From NCBI GenBank assembly GCA_052400685.1, contig JBQTGJ010000015.1: DNA of 64,000 nucleotides; one strand, 5' to 3'. Both the position numbers and the translations under genes were made by a program. The notes beneath the pieces were generated by a model, which was given only the letters and a program-made list of their open reading frames with translations, did no database searches and was not told where the DNA came from. Shown here piece by piece: positions 53,455 to 62,285 of the stretch (position 1 is the first letter of the stretch; the number at the start of each line of letters is the position of its first letter). The DNA is from CAZHHH01 sp052400685. GTDB lineage: Bacteria > Bacteroidota > Bacteroidia > Bacteroidales > Marinilabiliaceae.

Positions 53455-54757
53455 ATAGGTTGTAGATAATCTTTAGTTTGACATTTTGATTTGAATCGCC
53501 CATAATAAGGCTTTTAAAGGTGGTATTCATCTCTTCATCGGGCAGCGTTAATTGCAGAACTTGTTTGTCAAGACCTAAAGCAAAAATTTGTGTATCGATA
53601 AAGTCGGTGATCGTGAACGAATAATAGGTATTCTGACCTCCGATATCGTCATAAACCAGACTTCCGGTTTGCAATGAACTTCCATAACTATCTGTAATAG
53701 CATCCACGGTTGACCCAAATTTATCGGCAACGTATAAGGATAGCGATTGCGGCAGATCGGATTCTTTTGCAAAACTGCTTTTAACAGGATAGATTGATAG
53801 CTGTGCGCCTTGAACAATGCCGGCAGTTCCCAGCTTGGCTATTTCGTTTAGATAGGGAAATTCAATACGCGTGTAAAAGCCGGCCAGTCCCATTAAATAG
53901 CTCATATTGTCACTTATTGTAGATGATAATCCTTCATAGTCGTCTGTCAGGTTTTTTATAGGTGTTTGAGAGTAGTCATGGTCTACACGAAAGAAACTCG
54001 TGGAGCTAATGGGTTCAATAGAGAGTTCTTTTTCTATTATTTCTTCTTCGGTATAGTGATAGTATAGTTTGATGACGGAACTTGAATCGCCCACAGAATA
54101 ACTGAATATTGCGGCATTGTTGTTCGTTGGCGTAATTCTGAATCCCGGGAAATATTCCTGAAATAATTCGGAGGTTGAGACATCGTCGTCAGAAGTACTT
54201 AACTTATTTAGGAGATCGTTACCCATGTCATCCGGTAATCGCACCACCATAGCTTGTCCCAGATTTGGGTGCGGTATGAATCGAGTTGCAACCAACCTGT
54301 CTGATTGCGATGAGACCGTTGAGGTATTGTAGAAATCTCCTGTATCAGGTAATTTAAGGGGCGATTTTAACTGGTAAATTTCGAATTCCTGATAGGCTGT
54401 TGTATCTCCTGTGTAGTAGGTGTCGTAATTAAATTCAAGCGTTAAAGAATCTAAAATATATGGCGTTGAGGCATAAGTCCGAGTGTCCGAAAAGTTAGGT
54501 TTGCTATATGAAACAAAACTCTCTGACATAATAGTCCCTCTGAGATCATCGGTGAGTTTACCAACAATCAATAAGCCTTTGCCCGACGTTTCCAATGAAT
54601 CTATTTTCAACGTAGTAAGCGATACCGTGCAGGTATCAATAATAACAGAGTGTGCCTGACTGTCAACCATCTTACTTCCGAGGCTGAAATCATCATTGCT
54701 GCATGCAACCAGCAGGTGCGTGATGCTTGCGATAACAAAGAAAATAGGATACTTCAT
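53447..54757 (-). CDS. DUF4270 family lipoprotein
   Basis: The start is taken at MKYPIFFVIASITHLLVACSNDD, which gives a lipobox LVAC; the frame extends seven codons upstream. The 436-residue mature protein carries the DUF4270 features: ILDSLTLEFNYDTYYTGDTTAYQEFEIYQL near 120 and TRIEFPYLNEIAKLG near 315, followed by AQLSIYPVKS. These proteins are Bacteroidota-specific and of unknown function. It is first in a two-gene operon with the barrel protein, overlapping it by 8 bases, which indicates translational coupling. Confidence 0.8.
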   Translation of the reverse strand: MKYPIFFVIASITHLLVACSNDDFSLGSKMVDSQAHSVIIDTCTVSLTTLKIDSLETSGKGLLIVGKLTDDLRGTIMSESFVSYSKPNFSDTRTYASTPYILDSLTLEFNYDTYYTGDTTAYQEFEIYQLKSPLKLPDTGDFYNTSTVSSQSDRLVATRFIPHPNLGQAMVVRLPDDMGNDLLNKLSTSDDDVSTSELFQEYFPGFRITPTNNNAAIFSYSVGDSSSVIKLYYHYTEEEIIEKELSIEPISSTSFFRVDHDYSQTPIKNLTDDYEGLSSTISDNMSYLMGLAGFYTRIEFPYLNEIAKLGTAGIVQGAQLSIYPVKSSFAKESDLPQSLSLYVADKFGSTVDAITDSYGSSLQTGSLVYDDIGGQNTYYSFTITDFIDTQIFALGLDKQVLQLTLPDEEMNTTFKSLIMGDSNQNVKLKIIYNLYE

Positions 54758-55016
54758 TTTATATTGTCTTTTACACAAAAGAAGAAGACTGATTCTATTA
54801 ATTAAAAGGAAATAGACAAATGGGGTCTTAAATCAGACGAAAAGCTCATTTTGACCGTTGAGTCAATTTTTATAAATGTTACTGGCTTTCATCTTTTAAA
54901 GTTGGGTGTTCGTCGATAAAATCTTTCCTTTCAACGGTTCTTTTTGATGTGATTAAACGCTAAGACTACATTCGAATTTATTTTGATTTAATCATTACAA
55001 TAACAAACTTGAAATT

Positions 55017-56045
55017 ATGAGATTAAAACAGCTTATAGGAGGTGTCATTTTATTGGCAGGGATGATGATTACCACTACGGCCTGTAGTGATGATGACGAT
55101 GACGACGTTTTGGGAAACTGGTTGTGGATGGCCGATTTTGATGGTGTTGCCCGTAGTAATGCCGCTTCGTTTGTGATCGATGGTGTAGGTTATGTAGCAG
55201 GTGGTTATGATGGCTATGATCGTCTTAAGGATTTGTGGGCCTTCAGTCCCGAAGGTTCTTCCAGAGGGAGTTGGACACAAAAGGCGTCGATGCCCGATAG
55301 TGCTGTAGCCCGTAATTCAGCTGTCGCATTTTCGGCTGGCGGCAATGGGTATGTTGGATCTGGTTTCGATGGAATTAATTATCTCAATGATTTTTGGGAA
55401 TATTTACCAGAAACAAACAGCTGGCGACCCATCGACGATTTTCCGGGTTCAGCTCGTTATGGGGCAGTAGCCTTTAATTCTAATGGTTACGGTTACGTTG
55501 GCTGTGGCTATGATGGCAACTATTTGAAGGATTTTTATATTTATGATCCAACATCGGACTCCTGGGATTCTGGTATTTCGACTTCGTTTCCCGGAACAAA
55601 ACGTTTAGGTGCTTCCAGTTTTGAGATTGATGGTAATGTATATTTGATTGGTGGCTTGAATAATCAAAAGTATGTTTATGATTTCTGGATGCTTGATAAA
55701 ACAACCGGCGATTGGAAGCAAAAACGCGATATCGTCAACACTTCTGATGATTCGTATGATGATGATTATTCTATTACCCGTTCCTATGGTGTTGCATTTA
55801 CCATTAATAGCCTGGGTTACTACACAACTGGTGAAAGTGGTTCTTTAAAAAGCGATGCATGGGAGTATAACCCCACAACCGATGAGTGGGAAGAGAAAAC
55901 AGCATTTGAAGGTGCTTCGCGTAGTGGTTCGGTGGCCATGTCTTTTGGCGATCGTGCATTTGTGGGGTTAGGACGTAGCAGTAGTTATTTCTTTGATGAT
56001 ATGTATGAGTTTAAACCTTTTGATGAATATGAAGAATACGACTAA
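55017..56045 (+). CDS. Kelch-repeat surface lipoprotein
   Basis: The 342-residue protein has the signal MRLKQLIGGVILLAGMMI and lipobox TTAC followed by Ser and six Asp, an acidic tag at the +2 to +8 positions of the kind used as a surface-export signal for Bacteroidota lipoproteins. Six Kelch-like blades follow, each with a GYVAGGYDGYDRLKDLWAF or YVGSGFDGINYLNDFWEY type block. This predicts a six- or seven-bladed propeller on the cell surface. Propellers of this class often bind sugars or proteins. The gene overlaps the start of the DUF4907 gene. Confidence 0.82.
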   Translation: MRLKQLIGGVILLAGMMITTTACSDDDDDDVLGNWLWMADFDGVARSNAASFVIDGVGYVAGGYDGYDRLKDLWAFSPEGSSRGSWTQKASMPDSAVARNSAVAFSAGGNGYVGSGFDGINYLNDFWEYLPETNSWRPIDDFPGSARYGAVAFNSNGYGYVGCGYDGNYLKDFYIYDPTSDSWDSGISTSFPGTKRLGASSFEIDGNVYLIGGLNNQKYVYDFWMLDKTTGDWKQKRDIVNTSDDSYDDDYSITRSYGVAFTINSLGYYTTGESGSLKSDAWEYNPTTDEWEEKTAFEGASRSGSVAMSFGDRAFVGLGRSSSYFFDDMYEFKPFDEYEEYD

Positions 56046-56355
56046 ACTCGTTAGGCTTTTACTGATTGTTAGTTCGTTTTCAATTGTTATATTAGTTTTC
56101 CTGAAGGCAGTTCAACCAAAGGACTGCCTTTCTTTTACTGTTTATGAAGTAAATGATGGATGGGGATATGATATTCAATGTGAAGAAGAAACAGTTATTC
56201 ATCAGCCTTTTATTCCTGCCGTGCCGGGTTTTAATGCTTTCAATAGTGAGGATAAAGCGCGTGAAACGGCTCAATTTGTAATAAAAAAATTACGTCAGAA
56301 ACGCAGTCCGCAACTAACCGTTGCCGACTTGAAGGATTTGAACGTTATTGAATAG
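56023..56355 (+). CDS. DUF4907 domain protein
   Basis: The frame opens at 55993, but I prefer MNMKNTTKLVRLLLIVSS (56023, or Met at 56029), which gives a normal signal/anchor of about 20 residues after basic residues. The product has about 110 residues and contains the DUF4907 block SFTVYEVNDGWGYDIQCEEE and GFNAFNSEDKARETAQFVIK. The stop codon of the Kelch gene lies 23 bases inside this gene. The overlap implies co-translation, and DUF4907 proteins are commonly found beside Kelch-type proteins, so they may act together in the envelope. Confidence 0.75.
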   Translation: MNMKNTTKLVRLLLIVSSFSIVILVFLKAVQPKDCLSFTVYEVNDGWGYDIQCEEETVIHQPFIPAVPGFNAFNSEDKARETAQFVIKKLRQKRSPQLTVADLKDLNVIE

Positions 56356-56528
56356 AATTTTTTTGTTTTTATTTGTTTTTTCAAAGTATTGATAAGCTTG
56401 TAATTATGAGTTGGAGCTTAAAAATACTGGAATTTTTAGAAAAAAATTAGGCCGAAAATGTTTCAGGTTTACTCAATTTCTCTATCTTTGCAGCGCATTT
56501 GAGAACAAAATATATGTTCAGGCAAATC

Positions 56529-56602
56529 GATTCCGTAGCTTAATTGGATAGAGCACCTGGTTACGGCCCAGGAGGTTGGGGGTTCGAGTCCCTTCGGAAT
56601 CA
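56529..56602 (+). tRNA. tRNA-Arg (anticodon ACG)
   Basis: Acceptor GATTCCG pairs with CGGAATC. The D-arm is AGCTTAATTGGATAGAGC, the anticodon stem CCTGG/CCAGG with loop TTACGGC gives ACG, and the T-arm GGGGGTTCGAGTCCCT is intact. ACG (read as ICG) decodes CGU, CGC and CGA as arginine. The terminal CCA is not fully encoded. Confidence 0.96.
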
Positions 56603-56606
56603 CAAA

Positions 56607-56642
56607 AAACACCGCAAACATTAAATGTTGCGGTGTTTTTTG
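56607..56642 (+). terminator. Terminator of the tRNA-Arg gene
   Basis: ACACCGCAA, ACATTAAATGT and TGCGGTGT form a stem of about 15 pairs with a small AT loop, followed by six T. Confidence 0.85.
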
Positions 56643-56731
56643 TTTATTGAACTTTGGTGATTTGTGATTAAAGGTATTCGTTTTTTCCACCTCTCTATAT
56701 TGAAATTATGAGGCCTGTTTTAGCTATTCTT

Positions 56732-57571
56732 TTATTTAGCCGACAAGTCGGTCACCTCTTCCATTAAACGGCTGTATTTGGCCGGCTTAAGATTTAAAAC
56801 GTCTACTACCTTTGGCTGATTTTTGATTTCTTTACACAGCACAACACCTTTGGCTAACAACTGTTGTTTTTCGCTTTTGGTTAACTGCGTAAGTGTTGTT
56901 ATGGGGAATAAATTTTCACGTTCGATGATGGCTTTGATGCTTTCGCCATCGGGATAATCCCAACTAATTAGTTTCAGGCCACTACATAACCCAAAGCTCA
57001 TGGCATCGCCTGTAAAACGGGTGTTGGTGGCTATCCAGCCATGAAAGGTGAAGCCTGCATATTCAGGTTGGTTTTCGCGAACACTCACAATATCATTTAC
57101 CCGTGAACGGATGTACAGAGGCACCTGCACGTTGGCATATTTTCCCTGACTGTTATAATACTTGCACTCCACTAGGTGTTGTTCTTTTTCACCGGTGGCC
57201 ACAACATCGACTTCGTGTGTCACACATTGACCATTAAGTACTTGTCCGGTTTGGACTTCCAATCCGCGGGTGCGAAATATATGCCCCATAAATTTTTCAA
57301 AGGGATACCCCGACGGTCCCAGTTCCATAATGGCACGTTTTAAGCTGTAACGGGCAGCCATACTGCGTTTTTTTCGGCGTAGAAGCAAAAAGGCCCGTGC
57401 ATATATTTTTTGTGTTGTTGTTACATCGGCCAACCACGATTTTATATCTGTTATTATTTCATGTATTAACTCTTCGGTAGCTCCTGCCCGTCGAAGTGAG
57501 TTTTCCAGTTTTTCTGCCGAAAAGGGCTGTGTTTCGCCGCTGGCCTTCTTTACAAGATATTTTCCTGTCAT
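56732..57571 (-). CDS. ATP-cone / Mrr-type restriction endonuclease fusion
   Basis: The start at 57571 (MTGKYLVKKASGE) is chosen because the 29 upstream codons lie in a dispersed palindromic repeat. Residues 1-90 form an ATP-cone (VKKASGETQPFSAEKLENSLRR and TTTQKIYARAFLLLRR), a nucleotide-binding module best known from ribonucleotide reductase and NrdR. Residues 105-200 form an Mrr-like PD-(D/E)xK domain with HEVDVVATGEKEQHLVECKYY (Asp, then Glu-x-Lys). The C-terminal 80 residues are helical. A nucleotide-sensing nuclease is implied. It sits alone next to the tRNA gene. Confidence 0.78.
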   Translation of the reverse strand: MTGKYLVKKASGETQPFSAEKLENSLRRAGATEELIHEIITDIKSWLADVTTTQKIYARAFLLLRRKKRSMAARYSLKRAIMELGPSGYPFEKFMGHIFRTRGLEVQTGQVLNGQCVTHEVDVVATGEKEQHLVECKYYNSQGKYANVQVPLYIRSRVNDIVSVRENQPEYAGFTFHGWIATNTRFTGDAMSFGLCSGLKLISWDYPDGESIKAIIERENLFPITTLTQLTKSEKQQLLAKGVVLCKEIKNQPKVVDVLNLKPAKYSRLMEEVTDLSAK

Positions 57572-57589
57572 TGTTCTTTTATTGAAATT

Positions 57590-57745
57590 AATATTTAGTG
57601 TTTGCACAAAAAGTTCAACTTCGGCGTTTCGCTTGCCCTTAAAATGGTCATATGCCATTGTAAACTTTCATTTTTAGGACTTCGCAAGTTTTGAATTTGA
57701 ACTTTTTTAATCAAGTACTTGAGTTTTCTTGCTGATACTATTTAA
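57590..57745 (-). repeat. Palindromic repeat, family 2, reverse orientation
   Basis: On the minus strand: AAATAGTATCAGCAAGAAAACTCAAG, CTTGCGAAG, arms TCCTAAAAATG and CATTTTAAGGG around GTTTACAATG, then AAGCGAAACGCCG. The flank matches 29425-29460 closely. It supplies the spurious upstream start of the ATP-cone gene. Confidence 0.7.
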
Positions 57746-57819
57746 GATACGTAATTTGCAGAGCTGTTAGCATCTGTTGTGAAAAAGAGGTATAAATTAA
57801 GGTAATTAAAATTATAATT

Positions 57820-58368
57820 ATGAAATTTTTAGAATTAATTATCCTGGGAATTTTAATTGTCGCTTGCTCAGAAGTGAGATTTGAAAGCCCACAGCCTAAA
57901 AATGTAAAAGAAATTACCAAATTCCCGCAAAAGTTCATCGGTATCTTTTCTGACAATGAAAACAAGGATACCTTATTTATTTCAGAAAATGGGTTTAGAT
58001 ACGGTGAAGACATAAAGAGGTTGCCAGACGAAAGAGTTGTATTGAAAAAAACTGGTGACTATTACATTTTATCGTGCAAAGAAATTTTACTTGGAGACGA
58101 TACGACTGATCTGAAAGGTTGGGATGTTTTACCATTTAAAATGGTAGATGACACATTGATTGTTTTTTATATCGATATTTCAGATAATGACGAAACAATG
58201 AAAACAAGATTTGAAACTATTTTGGCCAAAGGGATCAAAGAAGAGATAGAGAAACGAGATAACGATGATTTTGAATATTATCTCATAAATCCATCAAAGC
58301 GGGAATTTAAAACCATGTTGAGAGACGGTCTTTTTAATGAGCAGGTAAAATTTACTAAAATAAATTGA
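57820..58368 (+). CDS. Hypothetical lipoprotein
   Basis: The 182-residue protein has a short signal with lipobox LIVAC (MKFLELIILGILIVACSE). The mature region is highly charged (Lys/Asp/Glu) with blocks such as FIGIFSDNENKDTLFISENG and ERDEKRD-like stretches near 150; I recognise no domain. The AT-rich composition is closer to the lipoprotein genes of the cassette region than to the backbone, so horizontal acquisition is possible. It has its own unit, divergent from the ATP-cone gene and convergent with the kinase gene. Confidence 0.6.
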   Translation: MKFLELIILGILIVACSEVRFESPQPKNVKEITKFPQKFIGIFSDNENKDTLFISENGFRYGEDIKRLPDERVVLKKTGDYYILSCKEILLGDDTTDLKGWDVLPFKMVDDTLIVFYIDISDNDETMKTRFETILAKGIKEEIEKRDNDDFEYYLINPSKREFKTMLRDGLFNEQVKFTKIN

Positions 58369-58516
58369 ATCAAGTTGCTAATATATAGGGCTTGCAATCA
58401 AAGTCCAACTTCTGCTTTATGCTTGTCCTAAATAGGATTATTTACCATAATAAAGCTTTATGGTGAAGCTTTATTATCTGTCATGGAAGTTTTTGGGCAG
58501 GTATTAAGAGGTTTTA

Positions 58517-59380
58517 TTATTTGAGACTTCCATTATTGTCTTTAGTTTTTTCTGTGCTATGAAACTTCGCTAATCCGGCCATGGGTTCTTTGGTAACCTG
58601 GCCGATACAAAAGCCTGCCTGGGTCGCAGCCTCTTTTAGTATGGGCTGAAAATGCCAGGCAATGCTGCCTGTGAAATGAACCGGTAACGATGAAGCTTCG
58701 TGGTAGTGCCGGATATTTCGAACAAAAAAATCGACAAAAGATCTTTTTACCAACTGGCGAATGCACTCTTCTGTTCTGTTTTCGTACAGAAAGACGGAAA
58801 ACTGAGCCAGATATCGATTGGGAAAACTGTTTTTGTAAACATTATTAAGAATCTCATCGGTTGTTAATTGATAGGTTTGTTCAAAGCGGCTAATGATCTG
58901 TTTGGGTAACTGTCGTTTCAAAATATCCGAAACCAGTTGTTTACCCAAAGCGGCACCACTGCCTTCATCGCCCAGTACATAACCCAATGGCGCTACATGT
59001 TTAGTAATAGCTTTACCATTGTAATAGCATGAATTGGAACCGGTGCCCAAAATTGCGGCAATTCCCGGTTCATGGCCGCACAATGAACGGGCGGCTCCCA
59101 GTAAATCGCTTTCTACGGAAATTATTTGTGGGTGAAAAAAGCGTTCCAAAGCATTTAGAACAACGTTTTTTTTGTCAGCATTGGAACAACCTGCACCATA
59201 AAACCATATTTCACGTATTCCTTCGTGTTCCAAAAGAAAATTATCACTCAACAAGCGATAAATCTCTTCTTCACTTTGAAAAAACGGATTTATTCCTGAT
59301 GTTTGACCGGCTTGTGAAATTCCATCTTTTAGTAGTAACCAACTGGTTTTTGACGAGCCGCTATCGGCAATTAATATCAT
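58517..59380 (-). CDS. N-acetylglucosamine kinase-like BadF/BadG family ATPase
   Basis: The 287-residue protein has the phosphate-1 motif MILIADSGSSKTSWLLLKDG at the start, GIAAILGTGSNSCYYNGK near residue 108 (phosphate-2), and GYVLGDEGSGAALGKQLV near 136, as in the GlcNAc kinase NAGK and MurK-like ASKHA enzymes. VHFTGSIAWHFQPIL near 243 is the adenosine motif. It phosphorylates an amino sugar, probably GlcNAc or MurNAc released from the wall. It is divergent from a gene row with SpoIID-like and AmpG-like members, which supports a salvage role. Confidence 0.85.
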   Translation of the reverse strand: MILIADSGSSKTSWLLLKDGISQAGQTSGINPFFQSEEEIYRLLSDNFLLEHEGIREIWFYGAGCSNADKKNVVLNALERFFHPQIISVESDLLGAARSLCGHEPGIAAILGTGSNSCYYNGKAITKHVAPLGYVLGDEGSGAALGKQLVSDILKRQLPKQIISRFEQTYQLTTDEILNNVYKNSFPNRYLAQFSVFLYENRTEECIRQLVKRSFVDFFVRNIRHYHEASSLPVHFTGSIAWHFQPILKEAATQAGFCIGQVTKEPMAGLAKFHSTEKTKDNNGSLK

Positions 59381-59394
59381 ATAACTAATGTGCT

Positions 59395-59525
59395 GTTAAT
59401 AGTGTTAGCAAGAAAACGTTTTTATTTTCGTTACTCTCGTTTTTAAAATGGTTATTTACATCAGTAAAGGTTCATTTTTTAAGCTTCGAGAGCCTTAGAA
59501 ATAAAGCTTTCGGTTTTATAACAGG
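59395..59525 (-). repeat. Palindromic repeat, diverged family-2 copy
   Basis: On the minus strand: GGCTCTCGAAG, TTAAAAAATG..TTTACTGATGTAAA..CATTTT and CGAGAGTAACG. Stem arms CTCTCG/CGAGAG and AAAATG/CATTTT are kept. Outer end GTTAGCAAGAAAACG on the plus strand. Confidence 0.55.
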
Positions 59526-59614
59526 CGTTTTCGGGCACGCGCTAAATAAATGAATCTGTTTGACAGATGTACGTATTTTAAAAATGTCTAAATTTATACT
59601 TTTCACGCGAAAAG

Positions 59615-61090
59615 ATGCGCAATATGGCTAAAAGAATCACTTGTTTTATTCCTTATGGGACAGCTGAAGACACCAAATTTACTATTACTGCTCTGGAAAA
59701 AGACCCTCTGGTTAATCAAATATACATTCTGGCACCTGAACTGCCAGAGACTTTAGTGTTGACCGACACTGTAAAATGGTTACAAACGGATGCCGTATTC
59801 TCATCTGAAACCATTAGGACTTTAGCGAAACAAAGTTCCGCCGACTTTACGCTGTTTTATACCAGTTATGCTCCTTTACAACCCGGCGCACACGCATTGA
59901 AACGGATGTGTCATATTGCCAATATAACCAGGGCCGGAATGATTTATTCCGATTATATAGAACTGACGGACGGACGTGCTGAGAGGCACCCTGTCATCGA
60001 TTATCAGCCAGGGAGCTTACGCGATGATTTTGATTTCGGTGCATTGTTGTTTTTTAACACGGCGCTTATGAGAGATGCTGTTGTGGGGATGAACAATAAT
60101 TATCAATATGCCGGGCTGTATGAGCTTCGGCTAAAAATCTCGCAGGCAAACAAAATTATTCGTTTGCCTGAGTTTTTGTATACGGTGCATGAGGCGGCCA
60201 TACAGTTGAAGGGCGAAAGACAGTTTGACTATGTAAATCCTAAGAATCGTTCAGCACAAATAGAAATGGAACAGGTCTGCACCCAACATCTCAAAGAAAT
60301 TGGGGCATGGGTAAAGCCTTCTCTGACCAATATTTCTTTTGAGCAGGAGGATTTTCCCGTGGAAGCCTCAGTTATCATTCCTGTTTTTAACCGAAAAAAA
60401 ACCATTGGCAATGCCATTGAAAGTGTTCTTGCGCAGCGTGCAAATTTCTCTTTTAATCTTATCATTATTGATAACCATTCAACAGATGGCACTACTGATG
60501 TTATTGGTCGGTTTGCAGAGCACAATCCGCAGATTGTTCATCTTATTCCCGAAAGGGATGATCTGGGTATAGGTGGTTGTTGGAACGAAGGTATTTTTCA
60601 TTCGCAGTGCGGCAAGTTTGCCGTTCAGCTCGACAGCGATGATTTGTACATCAACTCATCGGTGTTGCAAACTATTGTTGATACATTTTATCAACAGAAT
60701 TGCGCCATGGTTATTGGCAGTTACCGAATGGTTAATTTTAAGCTGGAAGAATTACCCCCCGGACTTATTGATCATCGGGAATGGACCGACGACAATGGAC
60801 GGAACAATGCCATGCGTATTAATGGACTGGGCGCGCCACGTGCGTTTTATACGCCGGTAATACGTCAAATAACATTTCCAAATACCAGTTACGGAGAAGA
60901 TTATGCTGTAGGTCTGGCACTCTCAAGAGAATATCGCATCGGTCGTATTTACGAACCACTTTATCTGTGTCGTCGTTGGGAGGGTAACTCCGATGCGGAC
61001 CTGAGTGTTGAAAAAAACAACGCCAATAACCTTTACAAAGACCGCTTACGCACCATTGAATTATGGGCCCGGATAAATATGAATATTTGA
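59615..61090 (+). CDS. Double glycosyltransferase family 2 protein
   Basis: The 491-residue soluble protein (or 488 from MAKRITCF) has two GT2-like halves. The C-terminal one is canonical: ASVIIPVFNRKKTIGNAIES near 248, IIDNHSTDGTTDVIG near 284, FAVQLDSDDLYINSS (DxD-type metal site) near 339 and a GEDYAVGLALSREY helix near 430. The N-terminal 230 residues repeat the fold in degenerate form (RITCFIPYGTAEDTKF, MIYSDYIELTDGRAERHP). It may work on intracellular sugar phosphates or wall glycans. It is 4 bases from the next gene, so they are co-translated. Confidence 0.82.
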   Translation: MRNMAKRITCFIPYGTAEDTKFTITALEKDPLVNQIYILAPELPETLVLTDTVKWLQTDAVFSSETIRTLAKQSSADFTLFYTSYAPLQPGAHALKRMCHIANITRAGMIYSDYIELTDGRAERHPVIDYQPGSLRDDFDFGALLFFNTALMRDAVVGMNNNYQYAGLYELRLKISQANKIIRLPEFLYTVHEAAIQLKGERQFDYVNPKNRSAQIEMEQVCTQHLKEIGAWVKPSLTNISFEQEDFPVEASVIIPVFNRKKTIGNAIESVLAQRANFSFNLIIIDNHSTDGTTDVIGRFAEHNPQIVHLIPERDDLGIGGCWNEGIFHSQCGKFAVQLDSDDLYINSSVLQTIVDTFYQQNCAMVIGSYRMVNFKLEELPPGLIDHREWTDDNGRNNAMRINGLGAPRAFYTPVIRQITFPNTSYGEDYAVGLALSREYRIGRIYEPLYLCRRWEGNSDADLSVEKNNANNLYKDRLRTIELWARINMNI

Positions 61091-61094
61091 AATT

Positions 61095-62018
61095 ATGACG
61101 ATTCAACAATCGGTAAATAATCTGCTGCTTTCGCAGCTAAATGACTGGGAGCTCGCTAAAACCAATTATGGTGATTTGGCAGGACTTCTGACGCGTGAGA
61201 TTGTTGTTAACAAACAAATGATAAAAGTTCAATATAATCCACATCGAATCCAATCGTCGGCAGCAAAGGTTGATAACGCATCCATCAGTCAACGTCCTTG
61301 CTTTTTGTGTGGAGATAACCGGCCCGCAGTGCAGGCGCATGTTGGCTTTTCAGATGAGTATGAAATTTTGGTAAATCCGTATCCCATTTTTCCTAAACAC
61401 CTTACCATCGTTGAAAAACATCATATCCAACAACGTCTCGGAGGTCATTTTAAAACGTTGTTGCAGCTGTCTAAAGCATTGGATGATTTTACCATTTTCT
61501 ATAATGGCCCCCAGTGCGGAGCTTCAGCCCCCGATCATTTTCATTTTCAGGCAGGCAGTAAGGGTGTGATGCCCATTGAGAAGGAATTGGAGTCAATACC
61601 GATGTTTCCGATTCAGCAGTTTCATTACAATGAAGTCCTGGCTATGGACGATGGTTTTAGAAAGGCGATTGTGATTAAAGGAAATGAAGAGAGTTTAATG
61701 ATTGATTTGTTTCAATCTGTCTGGAATTATTTGATAAAAAAGATTCCCGGCGAGCCGGAACCTATGGTTAACGTATTGGCACGTTGGGAGGACGCGGCAT
61801 GGCAAATTGTTATTTTTTTACGCGGGAAACACCGGCCGCAACAGTTTTATGCCAAAGGGTCGCAACAACTATTACTCAGTCCCGCATCGGTTGATTTTGG
61901 TGGGCTTCTGATCACGCCCCGCGAAGAAGATTTTTACAAACTGGATGCCGGAACGATTCGGGATATTTTTCAACAAGTTGCAATAGATGAATCGAAGTGG
62001 ATGAATATTATTAATTAA
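61095..62018 (+). CDS. DUF4922 HIT-like nucleotidyltransferase
   Basis: The 307-residue protein is of the DUF4922 family. It contains RPCFLCGDNRPAVQ near residue 66 (a Cys pair that could bind zinc) and the histidine-triad-like DHFHFQAGSKG near 155, as in GDP-L-galactose phosphorylase and ATP adenylyltransferases. Activity is probably transfer of a nucleotide to or from a sugar phosphate. Together with the double glycosyltransferase (4 bases upstream) it recurs in Bacteroidota beside amino-sugar kinase and SpoIID-like genes. The exact substrate is unknown. Confidence 0.8.
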   Translation: MTIQQSVNNLLLSQLNDWELAKTNYGDLAGLLTREIVVNKQMIKVQYNPHRIQSSAAKVDNASISQRPCFLCGDNRPAVQAHVGFSDEYEILVNPYPIFPKHLTIVEKHHIQQRLGGHFKTLLQLSKALDDFTIFYNGPQCGASAPDHFHFQAGSKGVMPIEKELESIPMFPIQQFHYNEVLAMDDGFRKAIVIKGNEESLMIDLFQSVWNYLIKKIPGEPEPMVNVLARWEDAAWQIVIFLRGKHRPQQFYAKGSQQLLLSPASVDFGGLLITPREEDFYKLDAGTIRDIFQQVAIDESKWMNIIN

Positions 62019-62162
62019 TGTTTGTCTATAAAGTTAACTTCTGCGTTACGCTTGTCATAAAAACAGTCATTTACGAAAAGTAAACTCCTTGATTTTTATG
62101 ACTTGGCAAGCCTTGAATTTGAACTTTATATTTCAAACATTTAGTTTATGGACAGACTCTAA
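62018..62162 (-). repeat. Palindromic repeat family 1, reverse orientation
   Basis: TGTTTGTCTATAAAGTTAACTTCTGCGTTACGCTTGTCATAAAAACAG to ACATTTAGTTTATGGACAGACTC is the reverse complement of the unit at 10408-10556. It begins at the stop codon of the DUF4922 gene. Confidence 0.8.
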
Positions 62163-62285
62163 TTAGAGTTTGGCTGTAAAGTCCAACTTCCGCGTTACGC
62201 TTGCTCTCAAAATGGTCATTTACTGAAGTAAACTCACATTTTTAGAGCTACACAAGCCTTGAATTTGATTTTTAAACATAAAATT
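62163..62285 (-). repeat. Palindromic repeat, family 2 variant, next to a family-1 copy
   Basis: On the minus strand: GGCTTGTGTAG, GCTCTAAAAATG..GTTTACTTCAGTAAAT..CATTTTGAGAGC, AAGCGTAACGCGG. Arms GCTCT/AGAGC replace TCATA/TATGA of family 1 and pairing is preserved. Confidence 0.7.

Noticed and set aside
57571..57658. Upstream start (57658) for the ATP-cone nuclease gene
   Set aside because: The additional 29 codons come from a dispersed palindromic repeat; the family-like sequence begins at 57571.
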